From a virus, in the IMG/VR virus record IMGVR_UViG_3300010354_000093, positions 1 to 61,075 of that record: DNA of 61,075 bases; one strand, given 5' to 3'. Under the pieces are notes generated by a model. The model had not been told where the DNA came from, made no database searches, and saw nothing but the letters and a program-made list of their open reading frames with translations. Below, one piece after another: positions 49,574 through 58,914 of this stretch (its first letter is position 1; each line of letters starts with the position of its first letter). The translations under genes and the position numbers were made by a program.

Positions 49574-51138
49574 GGTGTTTGATCCTCTTCTGGATTTTCT
49601 TCAGGTGGAATAATTTGCTCAAAAGTATCTGAATTGGTTGAATATTTTTTCCAATATTCAGGAACTTCAATTGCACTTCCTGATTCGCGATCTGTTAAGT
49701 CTGGTTTAAATTTTGTTGCATCTAAATTTTCATGATGCGGGTATGGTTCAGTTGTAGGAACTCGGAGCATGATACTTTCAATTGTTGTACCTTCTGCTTC
49801 TGTTGGATTTTCAAAAGTTGACAATGGCTCTGGAGCAGAGGCAGCTGATCCTCCAAAATTTCCCGAGTTAAGGTGTATTTCGCCGCCATCAATATTTGTA
49901 CCGGCAGCATTTACTTCAAAACTTCCGCCAGCTGTAATAGTATGCCCTGACCCTGTTGATATTGTTACTGTACCATCAACTGTTTCATCATGGTTACCAA
50001 CTGTTTTTAAAACAACATTGCCGTTAATAATAGTAATCTTGTCTGTTCCTACCTCAGTTTGATGTCTCTCCGCAACTTTTAAATTAAAATTTCTACCAAC
50101 TTCAATATTAAAATCTCTGTCAGCATAGAAATTAAAATCATTCTGTGTTCTTAAACTAATACTATCCTGAGCATATATGTCTATCTTCCCATCGCTAGTC
50201 ATTTCAATCCAAGCAGTACCTCGACTATTTGTTATATAAATTAAATCTTCGCTGTTATGCAAAAGAATTTGATGGCCAGTCCTTGTCCTAATTCGAAAAA
50301 GTTCGTTGTGGGGAATTGTTATTTCGCCGCCTTCTTCGCCTTGCTCTCGAGCAATATACTTAGGAGGACCATCTGTTACTATTGTGTCTCTGATATAAGC
50401 AGAATCGCCGTCATCCATAACAAAAGTAGTTCCTCCCAGATGGCTTACCGGCACTACTTTTTTATTTGGGGCTTCTCCTTTTAATCCTTCTTTTGCTCCT
50501 GATTGACGATCAAAAGGGCCTGGCGTACTTATACCAAATACTGCACTTGGTGTTTCTCGCCTAGCACTACTTGTTGTGATACCACGGGTGTCATCTTCTA
50601 ACAGGCCCTGCGAATCTAAAACATCCGCCAAAGGATGTTTTGGCTTTAACGCTTTAGTTTCATCAGGCACCGATGCCAATGCTTTCCTGTTTAAATCAGC
50701 TACAGGTAGTCGTTTGCTAGAGTCTTCGTTATTGAAAACTGTTGCTGCAATTCCTGGCATCATAAAATTAACACCAGTATTTTTTGTAATGCCGCCAATC
50801 CAATAACCTTGTTCGATCTTTCCTTGATGGAATATTACTAAGCCGTAACTGCCCACGTCAGGCGGTATCATCCACATACCATAACTTTTTTGTGTGTTGT
50901 TATAATCGTCAGGGTCTTCTCCGAGGTATTCCTCACCTGTAGTTCCAAAAAATGGACTCATGTAATTAACATCTATAATTTGTCCAGGCTGAGTTTCGTT
51001 ATTATTTCCAACGTTACGTAATAGTTCAACACGCAATTTACCCATATAAGTAGGATCAGCATGATTCACTACCTTTGCAATACAAGGTAGTTCAGGAACA
51101 AACGGTTGTTCGCCACTATTACCATCTTCATTATACAT
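49570..51138 (-). CDS. 5: baseplate hub spike gp5 without lysozyme domain
   Basis: A 522-residue gp5/VgrG-type spike. Residues about 15-135 form the OB-fold (CIAKVVNHADPTYMGKLRVELL, ... GYWIGGI). A long linker follows. About 265-450 is the beta-helix spike, with VMDDGDSAYIRDT, IRTRTGHQILLHNSED and repeated IEVGRNFNLKV-type strands ending in Gly/Asn-rich turns. The T4 gp5 lysozyme domain between OB-fold and helix is absent: no ExxxD or GLRL-like lysozyme segment is seen. The C-terminal tail is acidic/Pro-rich (PPEENPEEDQTP). It overlaps gp25. Confidence 0.88.
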   Translation of the reverse strand: MYNEDGNSGEQPFVPELPCIAKVVNHADPTYMGKLRVELLRNVGNNNETQPGQIIDVNYMSPFFGTTGEEYLGEDPDDYNNTQKSYGMWMIPPDVGSYGLVIFHQGKIEQGYWIGGITKNTGVNFMMPGIAATVFNNEDSSKRLPVADLNRKALASVPDETKALKPKHPLADVLDSQGLLEDDTRGITTSSARRETPSAVFGISTPGPFDRQSGAKEGLKGEAPNKKVVPVSHLGGTTFVMDDGDSAYIRDTIVTDGPPKYIAREQGEEGGEITIPHNELFRIRTRTGHQILLHNSEDLIYITNSRGTAWIEMTSDGKIDIYAQDSISLRTQNDFNFYADRDFNIEVGRNFNLKVAERHQTEVGTDKITIINGNVVLKTVGNHDETVDGTVTISTGSGHTITAGGSFEVNAAGTNIDGGEIHLNSGNFGGSAASAPEPLSTFENPTEAEGTTIESIMLRVPTTEPYPHHENLDATKFKPDLTDRESGSAIEVPEYWKKYSTNSDTFEQIIPPEENPEEDQTP

Positions 51139-51141
51139 ATA

Positions 51142-53457
51142 TTACCCCGGGAAGTCTCCCAAATCTTTACTTGCTTGAATTTCGGCAGGTGTTCGTAACT
51201 CAGTCGATAATCCTTTATTAGTGGAAACTTCTTCTTTTGTAGTATAAAGAGTTTTTGGATTTGGTGTTGCTTTAGAATCCTGACCTTGTCTACGATGACA
51301 AGTTAATATCTGTTTAAACTGATTTTTATTAAAATAACTCTTTATAGTCGATACTCTGTATAATCCGCTAAAACTTTGTATTACTTGTGTGTTTGTTAAC
51401 TCATATAATCCTGTAGTTTGATTAATGTCTGTCGGAGTTCGAAAATTTATAACAACATCAACTTCGCTGTTGACATAATTAACACTACCGTCTTTACTAA
51501 CATTAATTAAATTTGTTGGATTATCAACATAATTACCCTTGCCACTATTTGCAATCCAATACGGGTCTCCGACAATTTCTAATTCTAAATTCATCATGTC
51601 TTGGCCATAAGTTAACGAATCGTGGAACATACGAGCAACACGATTAGCAGCAGTTTCTCCGGAAGTTCCTCCTTTATTGTCTGTGCTTGTGTTGGTCTGA
51701 GTAGCTAATGTTCTTGTAGGCAACCCTTGACCAGGTAAAGGGGGTGCAGATCCTTTAGGTTGCGGTATTGATGTGTCAGGGCCTGTTCTAATATCACTAC
51801 TAGTTGCTTTTGATGTTTTTTCGTCCGCAGTTTTATTACCACTGTCTGCCAATACTGGATTATAAAATGTGTTTTTAATCTCAATATCAAATTTTAATAC
51901 GTCAACATTTTTCCCTGTGTAAATGTAATTGTACTCTTTTGCAGCTTGTTTTTTTAATTCAGCGATTCCCGGAGCAGGCGCATTGGGAGGTAATAAACGA
52001 CTTGCATGTACTTTATAAGGTATTACTCTATATACAATTAACCTAGGTATTTGTCCTGTTGATTTCATGTTTGCATTTGATGGAATATCGTAAGTTTTTA
52101 CATCAATCTTCCACCAAGGACGCATGCCTTCTTTACTAAGCTGACCTGCATCTAATGCTTGCTTACTTGCATCACTCTTAATTAATACCTGATTAATAAT
52201 ATTAATGATATCTGAATTTTGGCCAAATTGCATTACTACTTCTTTTGGATTGGCAACAGATTTTCCTCTAATGTATGTTTTTGTTTTTTCATCGTAATGG
52301 TCAGCAACATTAGTTACTGGTTTATCTCCGGGTCTTTCCGCATCAAACCCTAAACTAGCTCTGCCTAGCGGATTTATATCGCCCGATCCTTGTATTAATG
52401 TTTTGTTTGAAGAGCTTCGACTAACTCCTAATTTTTGAAATAAACTCGATCCGCTTTCTTGTGACGAAGAACCTGATGCAGTTGCTGATGTATCGTTCTC
52501 TTTTGCGGTTCCGGCGGAAGACGAGCTAGCAGCAGACGAAATATCATTTGGAAACAAAATTAAAATTTCATCAGGAATTGAAGTTTGGCCGTCTTCTTTT
52601 TGTTGTTTAAATCGTGCATTAGCTACAACTTGTAAACTTTGATCGCCTGTTTGCAAAATTTCTTGAACTGTCTTTCCTCGAATAGAAACGTCGTTTTTAA
52701 CTAGCTTATAGCTGTCATTTAAAGCTACAGAGTTAGCAATAGTTGCAACAATATTATATGTGCTGCCTGCGGCAGTTACTTTAAAAATTAAATTATTAAA
52801 TCTAAACGGAATAAACTTTCGAGTTCCAGGAACAAGCTTCATGTTTCCAGCTTGGTCGGCGCCTCGAAACTCTATCATTAATAAAAAAACTGCATCGGTG
52901 TAATTTGCATAACCGCGCTCATATGCGGTCTGCTGGACTGCTAACATGAACAACCCCATGCTATAAGGTTCTATAACTTGAAATTCAACATTTGTAGAAT
53001 TTACATTGCCTGTAGATTTTTCAAAACCGTATTGCCCAACTATCTGAACATTATCAATGTAAAAATCAAACTTTCCTGCTTTTGTTTGAACACGATTGTT
53101 TGGATCAGCGTTGGCACTCTTTAATATCCAAGGAGGATACTTTCCGGCAAAATAAGATTGATCTGGAAAATTAAATTCTTCTGCTGAAAGACATCCTATT
53201 GAAAATAAACAGTCATAACTAGCATAATCATGCAAGACATTTGCCATCGGTAGCTTTTTATCTGACTGTACTACTCCCAAAGATGATCCAGAAAAAATAT
53301 TTCCAATAGAACTCAATGCTCCAGATAGTGCTCCTCCAAGTTTGTCTCCGATTGAAGATAATCCGGTTGCCGGACCAAAACTTGAAAGACTATTTTTTGC
53401 AGCAGAAACTGCATTAGTTGCTGAATTAATGATACCTGGAAGATTATCCAATGCCAT
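51142..53457 (-). CDS. baseplate hub-like structural protein
   Basis: A 771-residue protein. The first 65 residues are a Gly/Ser/Ala-rich membrane-like or disordered region. The next part (DYASYDCLFSIGCLSAEEFNFPD, FDFYIDNVQIVGQYGF, FMLAVQQTAYERGY) and the C-terminal VVINFRTPTDINQTTGLYE and RVSTIKSYFNKNQFKQIL look like tube- or hub-type beta domains. The Ser-rich middle (about 300-360) is low complexity. Its place between gp53 and gp5 fits a gp27-type hub; the assignment is by context. The N-terminal hydrophobic stretch could insert in the membrane during injection. Confidence 0.7.
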   Translation of the reverse strand: MALDNLPGIINSATNAVSAAKNSLSSFGPATGLSSIGDKLGGALSGALSSIGNIFSGSSLGVVQSDKKLPMANVLHDYASYDCLFSIGCLSAEEFNFPDQSYFAGKYPPWILKSANADPNNRVQTKAGKFDFYIDNVQIVGQYGFEKSTGNVNSTNVEFQVIEPYSMGLFMLAVQQTAYERGYANYTDAVFLLMIEFRGADQAGNMKLVPGTRKFIPFRFNNLIFKVTAAGSTYNIVATIANSVALNDSYKLVKNDVSIRGKTVQEILQTGDQSLQVVANARFKQQKEDGQTSIPDEILILFPNDISSAASSSSAGTAKENDTSATASGSSSQESGSSLFQKLGVSRSSSNKTLIQGSGDINPLGRASLGFDAERPGDKPVTNVADHYDEKTKTYIRGKSVANPKEVVMQFGQNSDIINIINQVLIKSDASKQALDAGQLSKEGMRPWWKIDVKTYDIPSNANMKSTGQIPRLIVYRVIPYKVHASRLLPPNAPAPGIAELKKQAAKEYNYIYTGKNVDVLKFDIEIKNTFYNPVLADSGNKTADEKTSKATSSDIRTGPDTSIPQPKGSAPPLPGQGLPTRTLATQTNTSTDNKGGTSGETAANRVARMFHDSLTYGQDMMNLELEIVGDPYWIANSGKGNYVDNPTNLINVSKDGSVNYVNSEVDVVINFRTPTDINQTTGLYELTNTQVIQSFSGLYRVSTIKSYFNKNQFKQILTCHRRQGQDSKATPNPKTLYTTKEEVSTNKGLSTELRTPAEIQASKDLGDFPG

Positions 53458-53460
53458 ACT

Positions 53461-53760
53461 TTAAATACCTAATATTGTTTTAAGACTGCTACTTTTAGGA
53501 ATATAGATCTGAACTCCTGCAACAAAATCATATATTGGATCTTGTAATACATCTAAATTTCGTTGCATAAACACCCACCAAAGACCTGGCTCGCCGTATA
53601 AATCATACGCAAGTATGTCGGGACGATATTCGTAAGAAGTTGTAATAGTCCAATAAATGTCATCAGGGTCGGCTGAAACTGGTCGTATGGTTAAAATATC
53701 GAGATAGTCCTCACGAACTTCGGTGTTTGCCCAAGGACTAATATTACTATAGTTGGCCAT
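53461..53760 (-). CDS. 53: baseplate wedge subunit gp53-like
   Basis: Ninety-nine residues, about half of T4 gp53 (196), matching its conserved N-terminal part: SPWANTEVREDYLDIL, EYRPDILAYDLYGEPGLWWVFMQRN, DPIYDFVAG and IYIPKSSSL (LysM-like). The rest of T4 gp53 is missing, so this is a minimal version. Three-base spacing from both neighbours. Confidence 0.88.
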   Translation of the reverse strand: MANYSNISPWANTEVREDYLDILTIRPVSADPDDIYWTITTSYEYRPDILAYDLYGEPGLWWVFMQRNLDVLQDPIYDFVAGVQIYIPKSSSLKTILGI

Positions 53761-53761
53761 A

Positions 53762-54763
53762 TTATACGTACCCGAATGAATTTGTCATGTAGCCCCCGGT
53801 AACAAACCTGTCAAGACTGAAAGTTCGTACACTAGTTCTGCTGTACATTGTTTGCAAAGTAATTGTAAACGTTGATTTAGTAGGAACATATGCTTTGCCG
53901 CCTGATGTCGAGCCGCCAATGCCAAACGTCCCGGCTAAACTTGCAACTTGTCCAATGCCCCCAGCAATCGTACTTACTGTACTTGTAATTCCACTTAGTT
54001 GAGGAAGAGCTCCTCCTAGTGTACTAGCAAGACCTCCTAGACTATCTGTAATTCCTGCAACTGCACCAGCGGCGCTACCCACAACATCACAACTAATGTA
54101 ATCTGAATCTTTTGGAAGCTGTACTTGAAACTGTGTCATTGCAACAGGAACATTTTTAAAGACATAATTTCCATAACCATTTAAGAAAAATATCGGAGGA
54201 GGATTACCGGCCTTTGGATCAAATCCTGTAAACATCTTTGTAACACTTCGACAATAATGTAAAGCAGCTATCCAATACAATGCTTGTGCCGAATCTTCTA
54301 CATACATAGGAGCAGTTATGCTAATCTGTCCAGGACTACTACTTTCGTATGCACTAAAGGGATAATTAGTATGCACCGCTTGTATTTGATTATACTTCGC
54401 ACTACCCGATAATTGTATATCGGGTGTATAAGGAAATACAAAACCGCCTGCATCTTTTAAAGGCTTTAGCACCGGACTACTTTTAAAGCTAGACCAATTT
54501 GGCAAACTTAGTCTTACACGCCAATCTTTACTGTTGCCTGTATCAGAAAATAAGGAGACTGCACTAAGAACATCACCTATTGCTTCACCTGCTGCTGGTA
54601 ATCCTGACAAGGCCATTCGGGCCGCGCCTGCAACATCGCCCGCATTACCAATAGAACTGGCAAGATTTCCAGCGACTCCTATAGCATTTTGAACTGCTCC
54701 AAAGGTTGTGCTAGCGGCACCAATAGTAGATGACAATGATTGTCCAACGTTGAATAAGCCCAT
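53762..54763 (-). CDS. tail-tube cap-type structural protein (gp48/gp54-like)
   Basis: A 333-residue protein. Ala/Gly-rich N-terminus (1-60), then WRVRLSLPNWSSF, GGFVFPYTPDIQLSGSAKYN, ALYWIAALHYCRSVTKMFTG and PPPIFFLNGYGNYVFKNVPV, a pattern I associate with gp48-type tube-cap or gp54 proteins of T4-like phages. The 230-275 stretch is again Gly/Ala-rich. First gene of the late region, with the late promoter at 54786-54793. Assignment between gp48 and gp54 is uncertain. Confidence 0.68.
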   Translation of the reverse strand: MGLFNVGQSLSSTIGAASTTFGAVQNAIGVAGNLASSIGNAGDVAGAARMALSGLPAAGEAIGDVLSAVSLFSDTGNSKDWRVRLSLPNWSSFKSSPVLKPLKDAGGFVFPYTPDIQLSGSAKYNQIQAVHTNYPFSAYESSSPGQISITAPMYVEDSAQALYWIAALHYCRSVTKMFTGFDPKAGNPPPIFFLNGYGNYVFKNVPVAMTQFQVQLPKDSDYISCDVVGSAAGAVAGITDSLGGLASTLGGALPQLSGITSTVSTIAGGIGQVASLAGTFGIGGSTSGGKAYVPTKSTFTITLQTMYSRTSVRTFSLDRFVTGGYMTNSFGYV

Positions 54764-54785
54764 ATATTTTTCCTGTTTGGTAATG

Positions 54786-54793
54786 TATTTATT
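54786..54793 (-). promoter_or_regulatory. late promoter AATAAATA (start of late region)
   Basis: Minus-strand AATAAATACATT, 22 bases before the ATG at 54763. Its first base (54793) is also the first base of the -35 box of the divergent sigma70-type promoter. Confidence 0.8.
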
Positions 54794-54821
54794 TGACTTA
54801 ATAAAGTGCGTAGTTTATAAT
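54793..54821 (+). promoter_or_regulatory. sigma70-type promoter of gp55
   Basis: TTGACT (54793-54798), 17-base spacer, TATAAT (54816-54821), then GGAG at 54830-54833 and ATG at 54845. Host-type promoter driving the late sigma factor and the recombination genes, back to back with the late promoter. Confidence 0.87.
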
Positions 54822-54844
54822 GTAACATCGGAGATTAACCAAGG

Positions 54845-55687
54845 ATGACACCAACAACACCAAAAGTAAACTATCTAAACAACAAGGATATGTTAGCAGA
54901 AATACACCGATCTAAAAGCACTTATTGTAGCTTTAAGGATCCGTCTTATCATCAATACGATATTATTCTTCCAAGCCTAGAAAAAATTAATATCAGAACT
55001 ATAGCAGAAGCAAAAAGAAATAAAGCAAAAAGACTGTCCGATGAGGACTATGCAAGACGTAAAGCATCTGGCGAAAAAGTAAAGCTAGCAGACTGCGAAG
55101 TTGATTACAAAAAAATCCCTAAAATAGATTTAATTTTTAGGATCATGACATACGATCATATTCCTACTAATACCACACGTAAAAAGAATCCTAAAACCAC
55201 AGCTGATTCAAAGGACAAAGTAAACTTTCCTCCTTTTCAGCATTGGAAGTTTAACGAAGAAGACGAACTAGTCTGTGTAGGTAAGAGTCATTGGAAGGGC
55301 GATCTAGAAAAAGGGCACTTTGACAAAGATGCCGGATGTATTACCCCTACCCTCGCTCGTATGATGATTAAACTATGTGAAAGATATGCTACTCGAGGAA
55401 ATGTTCGAGGATACACATACAACGATGAAATGAAAGGTCAAGCAATTTTGCAGCTAACACAAATAGGACTTCAATTTGATGAAAGCAAATCTGATAATCC
55501 TTTTGCTTATTTTACTGCTGCGGTTACAAATAGCTTTGTTCGTGTTATTAATATTGAGAAGCGTAATCAAAATATTCGTGACGACATCTTAGAAATGAAC
55601 GGAATGAATCCAAGTTATAGTAGGACTGGCCAAGGAGAACACGAAGCCGCTATGAAACGTTACAATGAGGAAACCCCCGGTGAGTAA
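54845..55687 (+). CDS. 55: late-transcription sigma factor gp55
   Basis: A 280-residue homologue of T4 gp55 (185 residues), which binds host RNA polymerase and recognises the TATAAATA late promoter. The conserved part lies in the C-terminal 110 residues: MKGQAILQLTQIGLQFDESK, NPFAYFTAAVTNSFVRVIN and EKRNQNIRDDIL, equivalent to sigma region 2. The N-terminal half has a Lys/Arg-rich linker. It is the first gene of a right-going operon with gp47 and gp46. Confidence 0.93.
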   Translation: MTPTTPKVNYLNNKDMLAEIHRSKSTYCSFKDPSYHQYDIILPSLEKINIRTIAEAKRNKAKRLSDEDYARRKASGEKVKLADCEVDYKKIPKIDLIFRIMTYDHIPTNTTRKKNPKTTADSKDKVNFPPFQHWKFNEEDELVCVGKSHWKGDLEKGHFDKDAGCITPTLARMMIKLCERYATRGNVRGYTYNDEMKGQAILQLTQIGLQFDESKSDNPFAYFTAAVTNSFVRVINIEKRNQNIRDDILEMNGMNPSYSRTGQGEHEAAMKRYNEETPGE

Positions 55688-56693
55688 TTTGTTTAAAAAA
55701 GTTGCCTGTTTTACAGATATACACTTTGGTTTAAAATCAAACAGCAGCGTCCACAATCAAGACTGCGAAGAGTTTGTTGATTGGTACATTGCTAAAGCAA
55801 AGGAGGAAGGATGTGACACTGGTATTTTTATGGGCGACTGGCATCACAACAGGAATAGTCTTAACATTACTACTATGGACTACAGCCTTCGAGCACTGGA
55901 AAAACTTGGACAGGCTTTTAGTCAGTTTTATTTTTTTCCTGGTAATCATGATCTTTACTATAAAGATAAGCGTGATATCCACTCTGTAGAGTTTGGCAAA
56001 TACATTCCCGGAATTACCATCGTGCATGAGCCCATGACTGTAGGCGATGTTACTATGTGCCCTTGGCTAGTCGGTGAAGAATGGAAGGCTATAGGTAAAA
56101 AGAAGGCCAAATATATATTTGGTCACTTTGAACTGCCACACTTTTACATGAACGCCATGGTACAAATGCCGGATCATGGCGAAATACAGTTAGATGCATT
56201 TGATGGTTACGAGATGGGATTTAGTGGGCACTTCCACAAACGCCAAAGCAAGGGCAATATGCACTACATCGGTAATGCTTTCCCGCACAACTATGCAGAT
56301 GCATGGGACGACGATCGTGGAATGATGGTCTTAGAATGGGGTGGCGAGCCCAAGTACTTTAATTGGCCTAATCAACCTACATTTAGAACAGTAAAACTCA
56401 GTCAACTAATCGATGATGCAGATACTTTGATATTGCCTAAACAGCATTTGCGTGTAAGTTTAGATATAGATATTACTTACGAAGAAGCAAGTTTTATCAA
56501 AGAAGACTTCATGAACCGTTTTGAAATTAGAGAACTTACTCTTATAACGGAAAAGAAAGAAGTTGAGATCAATACCAACATTGATATTCAAAATTTTGAA
56601 AGTGTAGATCAAATTGTATCCAAGCAACTTGCTAATATCGATAGCGATACGTACAATAAGAGCACTTTGCTGGAAATTTATAATAGCCTATGA
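55680..56693 (+). CDS. 47: recombination endonuclease subunit gp47 (Mre11/SbcD-like)
   Basis: I prefer the GTG at 55680 (GAGG upstream, N-terminus MSNLFKKVACFTDIHFG) giving an 8-base overlap with gp55; an ATG at 55665 is possible. The 337 residues have the metallophosphoesterase motifs in order: DIHFG, GDWHHNR, PGNHD, GHFELP and GHFHKRQ. With gp46 it forms the Mre11-Rad50-type nuclease that resects DNA ends for recombination-dependent replication. Confidence 0.94.
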   Translation: MSNLFKKVACFTDIHFGLKSNSSVHNQDCEEFVDWYIAKAKEEGCDTGIFMGDWHHNRNSLNITTMDYSLRALEKLGQAFSQFYFFPGNHDLYYKDKRDIHSVEFGKYIPGITIVHEPMTVGDVTMCPWLVGEEWKAIGKKKAKYIFGHFELPHFYMNAMVQMPDHGEIQLDAFDGYEMGFSGHFHKRQSKGNMHYIGNAFPHNYADAWDDDRGMMVLEWGGEPKYFNWPNQPTFRTVKLSQLIDDADTLILPKQHLRVSLDIDITYEEASFIKEDFMNRFEIRELTLITEKKEVEINTNIDIQNFESVDQIVSKQLANIDSDTYNKSTLLEIYNSL

Positions 56694-58468
56694 TTAAAAT
56701 AAAGGAACTAACTGTCAAAAACTTTATGAGTGTGGGAAATCAAACCCAAGCTGTAGATTTTGGCAAGGAGAATCTAACACTTGTACTAGGTGAAAACTTA
56801 GATCAGGGTGGAGATGACAGCGGAAGCCGTAACGGTACTGGCAAAACAACCATTGTTAATGCACTAAGTTATGCATTATTTGGTACAGCGTTAACTAACA
56901 TTAAAAAAGATAATCTTATTAACAAGATTAACAATAAGAACATGTTAGTTACCCTAGCCTTTAATAAGGATGGCACAGACTATCGAATTGAAAGAGGGCG
57001 AAAGCCAAATGTTTTAAAGTTCTATGTAAACGATCAAGAGCAAGAAACAGAAGAATCCGATGATTCGCAGGGAGATATGCGTGAAACTCAGAAAGACCTA
57101 GACGACTTGTTAGGCATGAGTCACGACATGTTCAAACATATTGTAGCTCTTAATACATATACTGAGCCATTCCTTAGTATGAAGGCCAATGATCAACGTG
57201 CAATTATTGAACAGTTGCTAGGCATTACACTACTAAGTGAAAAAGCTGAAAACTTAAAAGAGCTTATTAGGCAAACTAAAGATGCTATTGTACAAGAAAC
57301 TGCTGATATCGAAGCAATTAAGAAATCTAATGAGAAAATTCAGCAAAGCATCGACAGTTTACTCACTAGACAAACGGCTTGGAACAAACAACACGAGCAG
57401 GATCTAGAAAAAATTGCCCGAGCTATTGTAGAATTAGAGAGCGTAGACATTGAAGCAGAGCTGGCACACCATGCTCTGCAAAAAGCCTATGCGGAGCATA
57501 GCGCAAAGCTCAAGAGCCTGAATAAGGAACGGGCTACGTTAGAAAGCGCGACAGCGCAAGCGGAGCGAAGCGTCACGAAGTATGACGGCGAGCTCGCCAA
57601 ATTGGCAAATAAGACCTGTCACGCTTGTGATAATAAGCTACAAGATCACAAACATGAAGAAATGACTGCGGATGCCGCTGTTAACTTAGCTGATGCTCAG
57701 AAGTATTTGGACAAGGTTACTGCTGACCTTAACAAGATACAGTCGGAAATTAAGGCTATTGGTGAGCTGACCAGGCCTGCCGACACTTATTATGAAACAG
57801 TTGAAGAGGCTCTTAAGCATCAAAACAACTTACAGACACTGGAAACACAGTATACAATTAAACTTGGTGAAGTCGACCCTTACCAAGAACAAATTGATGA
57901 ACTTACTAATACAGCATTGCAGGAAGTCCAATGGGATACTGTTAATGAACTGACTACACTAAAGGAACATCAAGAGTTCCTACTTAAATTACTAACAAGT
58001 AAAGACAGTTTCATTCGTAAGAAGATCATAGATCAGAACCTAGCATACCTTAATAATAGATTAACCTATTACTTGGACAAGATGGGATTGCCGCATACCG
58101 TGGTATTCCAGAATGATCTGACCGTTGAAATTACCCAGCTGGGTCAAGACTTAGACTTTGACAACCTAAGTCGTGGGGAACGAAATAGACTTATACTTGG
58201 CTTGTCCTGGGCATTTAGAGATGTTTGGGAAAGTTTATACCAAAACATCAATTTGTTGTTTGTCGACGAGCTAGTTGACAATGGCTTGGATGCATCTGGT
58301 GTTGAAAACGCACTGGCAGTATTGAAAAAGATGGCTCGTGAGCGCAAGAAGAACATTTATCTAATCAGCCACAAGGATGAACTGATCGGTCGTGTTAACA
58401 ATGTACTCAAAGTTATCAAGGAAAACGGCTTTACCAGCTATGCAAACGACTTAGAGGTATCAGAATGA
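56690..58468 (+). CDS. 46: recombination endonuclease subunit gp46 (Rad50/SbcC-like)
   Basis: A 592-residue SMC-like ATPase, partner of gp47. Walker A NGTGKT (48-53), two coiled-coil arms around a zinc hook CHAC (C310, C313), the ABC signature LSRGERNRLILGL and Walker B LLFVDELVDNGLD. Length is near T4 gp46 (560). Part of the first coiled-coil arm (about 57491-57600) uses GC-rich codons unlike the rest of the gene. Overlaps both neighbours by 4 bases. Confidence 0.95.
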   Translation: MIKIKELTVKNFMSVGNQTQAVDFGKENLTLVLGENLDQGGDDSGSRNGTGKTTIVNALSYALFGTALTNIKKDNLINKINNKNMLVTLAFNKDGTDYRIERGRKPNVLKFYVNDQEQETEESDDSQGDMRETQKDLDDLLGMSHDMFKHIVALNTYTEPFLSMKANDQRAIIEQLLGITLLSEKAENLKELIRQTKDAIVQETADIEAIKKSNEKIQQSIDSLLTRQTAWNKQHEQDLEKIARAIVELESVDIEAELAHHALQKAYAEHSAKLKSLNKERATLESATAQAERSVTKYDGELAKLANKTCHACDNKLQDHKHEEMTADAAVNLADAQKYLDKVTADLNKIQSEIKAIGELTRPADTYYETVEEALKHQNNLQTLETQYTIKLGEVDPYQEQIDELTNTALQEVQWDTVNELTTLKEHQEFLLKLLTSKDSFIRKKIIDQNLAYLNNRLTYYLDKMGLPHTVVFQNDLTVEITQLGQDLDFDNLSRGERNRLILGLSWAFRDVWESLYQNINLLFVDELVDNGLDASGVENALAVLKKMARERKKNIYLISHKDELIGRVNNVLKVIKENGFTSYANDLEVSE

Positions 58469-58914
58469 CTGTAGGATTTACTTGCAGCACATTTGATTTG
58501 TTTCACGCAGGGCATATTATCATGCTTAAAGAAGCAAAGTCAGTGTGCGACTATTTGATTGTGGGTCTACAAACAGATCCTACTATTGATCGCAAGGAAA
58601 AGAACAAACCAGTTCAAAGTATTTTTGAACGTTATGTTCAGCTACAGGCCTGCAAGTATGTTGACGAGATCGTAGTTTATGCTACAGAAAAAGATCTTGT
58701 GGACATACTGCTCAGTTACCCAATTAATATCAGAATACTAGGCGACGAATACGAACATAAGGCATTTACCGGCAGGCAAGAATGTATACAAAAAGGCATC
58801 AAATTTTATTTTAACAAAAGAGAGCATACATTTAGCACTACAGAGTTAAGACAGCGTGTCATTGACTGTGAAGCAGACAAATTTATGTCAAGGGCCAATG
58901 AGCAAACACGTTGA
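58465..58914 (+). CDS. cytidylyltransferase-like nucleotidyltransferase (TagD type)
   Basis: A 149-residue member of the HxGH nucleotidyltransferase superfamily: STFDLFHAGHIIMLKEAK (HxGH at the N-terminus), VGLQTDPTIDRKEKNKP, ERYVQLQACKYVDEIV and the C-terminal REHTFSTTELR, equivalent to the RTxGISTT motif of glycerol-3-phosphate cytidylyltransferases. Probably transfers CMP or AMP to a phosphorylated substrate. Coupled to gp46 by an ATGA overlap; in that operon it might activate a sugar or polyol precursor for the glycosyltransferases, which is only inference. Confidence 0.85.
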   Translation: MTVGFTCSTFDLFHAGHIIMLKEAKSVCDYLIVGLQTDPTIDRKEKNKPVQSIFERYVQLQACKYVDEIVVYATEKDLVDILLSYPINIRILGDEYEHKAFTGRQECIQKGIKFYFNKREHTFSTTELRQRVIDCEADKFMSRANEQTR

